Positions 63,181-64,000 of a stretch of 64,000 nucleotides of DNA are shown one piece after another; the stretch's first letter is position 1, and every line of letters begins with the position of its first letter. The position numbers and the translations under genes are program-made. The DNA lies in assembly GCF_900112775.1 (NCBI RefSeq), contig NZ_FOYZ01000012.1:51688-115687 (forward strand). The letters run 5' to 3'. The notes under the pieces are model-generated. The model was given only the letters and a program-made list of their open reading frames with translations, was not told the DNA's origin and did not search any database. This stretch comes from Anaeromicropila populeti. Its GTDB lineage: Bacteria > Bacillota > Clostridia > Lachnospirales > Lachnospiraceae.

Positions 63181-63477
63181 TCATGGTTGTTTCCAGATTT
63201 CCGATCCGTCTTTCAATTTTACACTTAAAGGACAATTCTCCATTGATACTTCAATTAAATTTCCTACTTCTACTTTCCCATCAGAATCAGTAATAATTGA
63301 TACTACCTCTACTGCACAAGCATAAAATTCTTTATAACCTTCCTCATTTTCTTCCAATCCATTATCGCTTTCATATATTGTATCAATTATCCCTTCTATA
63401 CACAATCCTGTGTCCCATACCATAATAATATTAGTTCTATTCGGATACTTACATAATTGTTTCATTAATTCGTCCAT
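63181..63477 (-). CDS. Likely immunity protein of the toxin-50 module (98 aa)
   Basis: A small acidic cytosolic protein (many Asp and Glu, strands such as NIIMVWDTGLCIEGIIDTIY and ACAVEVVSIITDSDGKVEV). It lies 13 bp after the toxin-like gene and has AAGGAG at good spacing. Small acidic proteins right after toxin modules are usually immunity proteins. I do not recognise the family with certainty. Confidence 0.65.
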   Translation of the reverse strand: MDELMKQLCKYPNRTNIIMVWDTGLCIEGIIDTIYESDNGLEENEEGYKEFYACAVEVVSIITDSDGKVEVGNLIEVSMENCPLSVKLKDGSEIWKQP

Positions 63478-63490
63478 TTATATTCTCCTT

Positions 63491-63811
63491 TTACTTAGGT
63501 CTTGCTGGAACAATATGAGCCCCATTTTTACCATAGTGAATAATTCCAACTGTTGTATCTGTTGCAATACCAGTATTCGGATCAACATATTGACCAATTA
63601 CTTCACCAAAATTTACTCTTTCTTTATTATTTCCAATCATAGTTCCTGTTCCTGCTTTTTCATCAAGCAATCTTTGAACATCATTTGCATCACCTTTAAT
63701 AATACTTTTAACTTTACCTTTTGCTATTTCATTTTTGTAATTGTTAGTTCCAGGAATATGTTTTTCCTGTTGTCCTACATTTACCTTGTTGTGTGACGGG
63801 TAGGTGGTCAT
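63491..63811 (-). CDS. Orphan polymorphic toxin type 50 domain
   Basis: A 106-aa protein made up only of the toxin-50 module: VGQQEKHIPGTNNYK, a central helix, ERVNFGEVIGQYVDPNTG and the ending GIIHYGKNGAHIVPARP. Such modules normally form the C-terminus of large secreted polymorphic toxins and are expected to act on nucleic acid. Here no delivery domain precedes it, and neither the ATG at 63811 nor the GTG at 63820 has a good ribosome binding site, so it is probably a displaced or silent cassette. The immunity-like gene follows. Confidence 0.8.
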   Translation of the reverse strand: MTTYPSHNKVNVGQQEKHIPGTNNYKNEIAKGKVKSIIKGDANDVQRLLDEKAGTGTMIGNNKERVNFGEVIGQYVDPNTGIATDTTVGIIHYGKNGAHIVPARPK

Positions 63812-63888
63812 AAAACACACTAATTTTCGTAATCGCAGGGATTTTTATTGGTCGGTTATAGCTTGATATTTATAAAGTATTGACTTTT

Positions 63889-64000
63889 TTAAAAATATTC
63901 TTCTGCTATATCTATATCTTTTGTCATTTCTAATTCTGGATATTTTTCATCTAATTTACGCAAACATTCTATATATGCTTTACTTTGCAACCTTTCAGAA
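63889..64000 (-). CDS. Partial small protein at right edge (start outside window)
   Basis: The minus strand is open from the right edge to a TAA at 63889, giving an acidic helical C-terminal stretch of 36 residues (LQSKAYIECLRKLDEKYPEL then DIDIAEEYF). This kind of end is frequent in immunity proteins of toxin arrays, and it lies upstream of the toxin-50 module, but too little is visible to assign it. Confidence 0.45.
   Translation of the reverse strand, partial: SERLQSKAYIECLRKLDEKYPELEMTKDIDIAEEYF

Overview
The window reads as AT-rich chromosomal DNA of an anaerobic, Gram-positive, plant-polysaccharide-degrading clostridium, most likely a member of the Lachnospiraceae. The evidence is the gene content: the Firmicutes-type L21/Prp/L27 block in which L27 carries a cleavable N-terminal extension, the TIGR03960/TIGR03936/RNase G block typical of clostridia, a LexA/LysM SOS pair with Bacillus-type SOS boxes, and a set of secreted modular plant-cell-wall enzymes (GH5 with four X2-like modules and a CBM2-like module, a PL10 pectate lyase, a GH94 phosphorylase). 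No rRNA, tRNA or CRISPR array was seen.

Layout. 1-2.9 kb: right-hand part of a filamentous (inovirus-like) prophage, with the tail of an adsorption/coat-like protein, four tiny membrane proteins, a Zot/pI ATPase, an HUH rolling-circle Rep and a GC-rich cruciform, followed by a XerS-like tyrosine recombinase (3.0-4.1 kb). 4.2-12.0 kb, minus strand: a tight five-gene run of GH94 phosphorylase, three different radical SAM enzymes (one a Nudix-B12-radical SAM fusion) and a MATE exporter, looking like a small-molecule or peptide-modification cluster with no visible precursor peptide. 12.3-20.4 kb: secreted GH5, a GHL10-type protein, a stalk-domain amidase, and the divergent SOS pair LysM/lexA. 20.5-22.4 kb: rsfS, yqeK, nadD, yhbY. 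22.5-25.9 kb: CotH, DUF4956 and VTC-domain genes.

26.0-45.1 kb is the most striking part: a sixteen-gene minus-strand run that combines a putative contractile-sheath-like protein (722 aa), two tandem Hcp/tail-tube-like paralogs, three uncharacterised proteins that could be baseplate parts, an Hsp70-like ATPase, a DnaJ-domain protein, a Ser/Thr kinase, two intact PP2C phosphatases, a membrane-anchored pseudo-PP2C with a repeat-rich tail, three FHA proteins and a membrane vWA protein. It resembles a type VI secretion/contractile-injection core under threonine-phosphorylation control, in a Gram-positive genome and without the usual ClpV, TssJLM or VgrG genes nearby. The structural assignments are inference from pattern and layout; the signalling domains are clear. 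This block and the CotH block lie exactly between obg and yhbY, which are normally neighbours.

45.3-63 kb: obg, rpmA, prp, rplU with a leader, traX-like, a second stalk-domain amidase, a YbaK deacylase, RNase G, the TIGR03936/TIGR03960 pair, tyrS, a PL10 lyase behind an 18-bp perfect palindrome, a lipid kinase and a SWIM/SNF2 helicase. The right edge (62.7-64 kb) is a worn accessory patch: a decayed pseudogene, an orphan polymorphic-toxin-50 module with its likely immunity gene, and another partial small gene.
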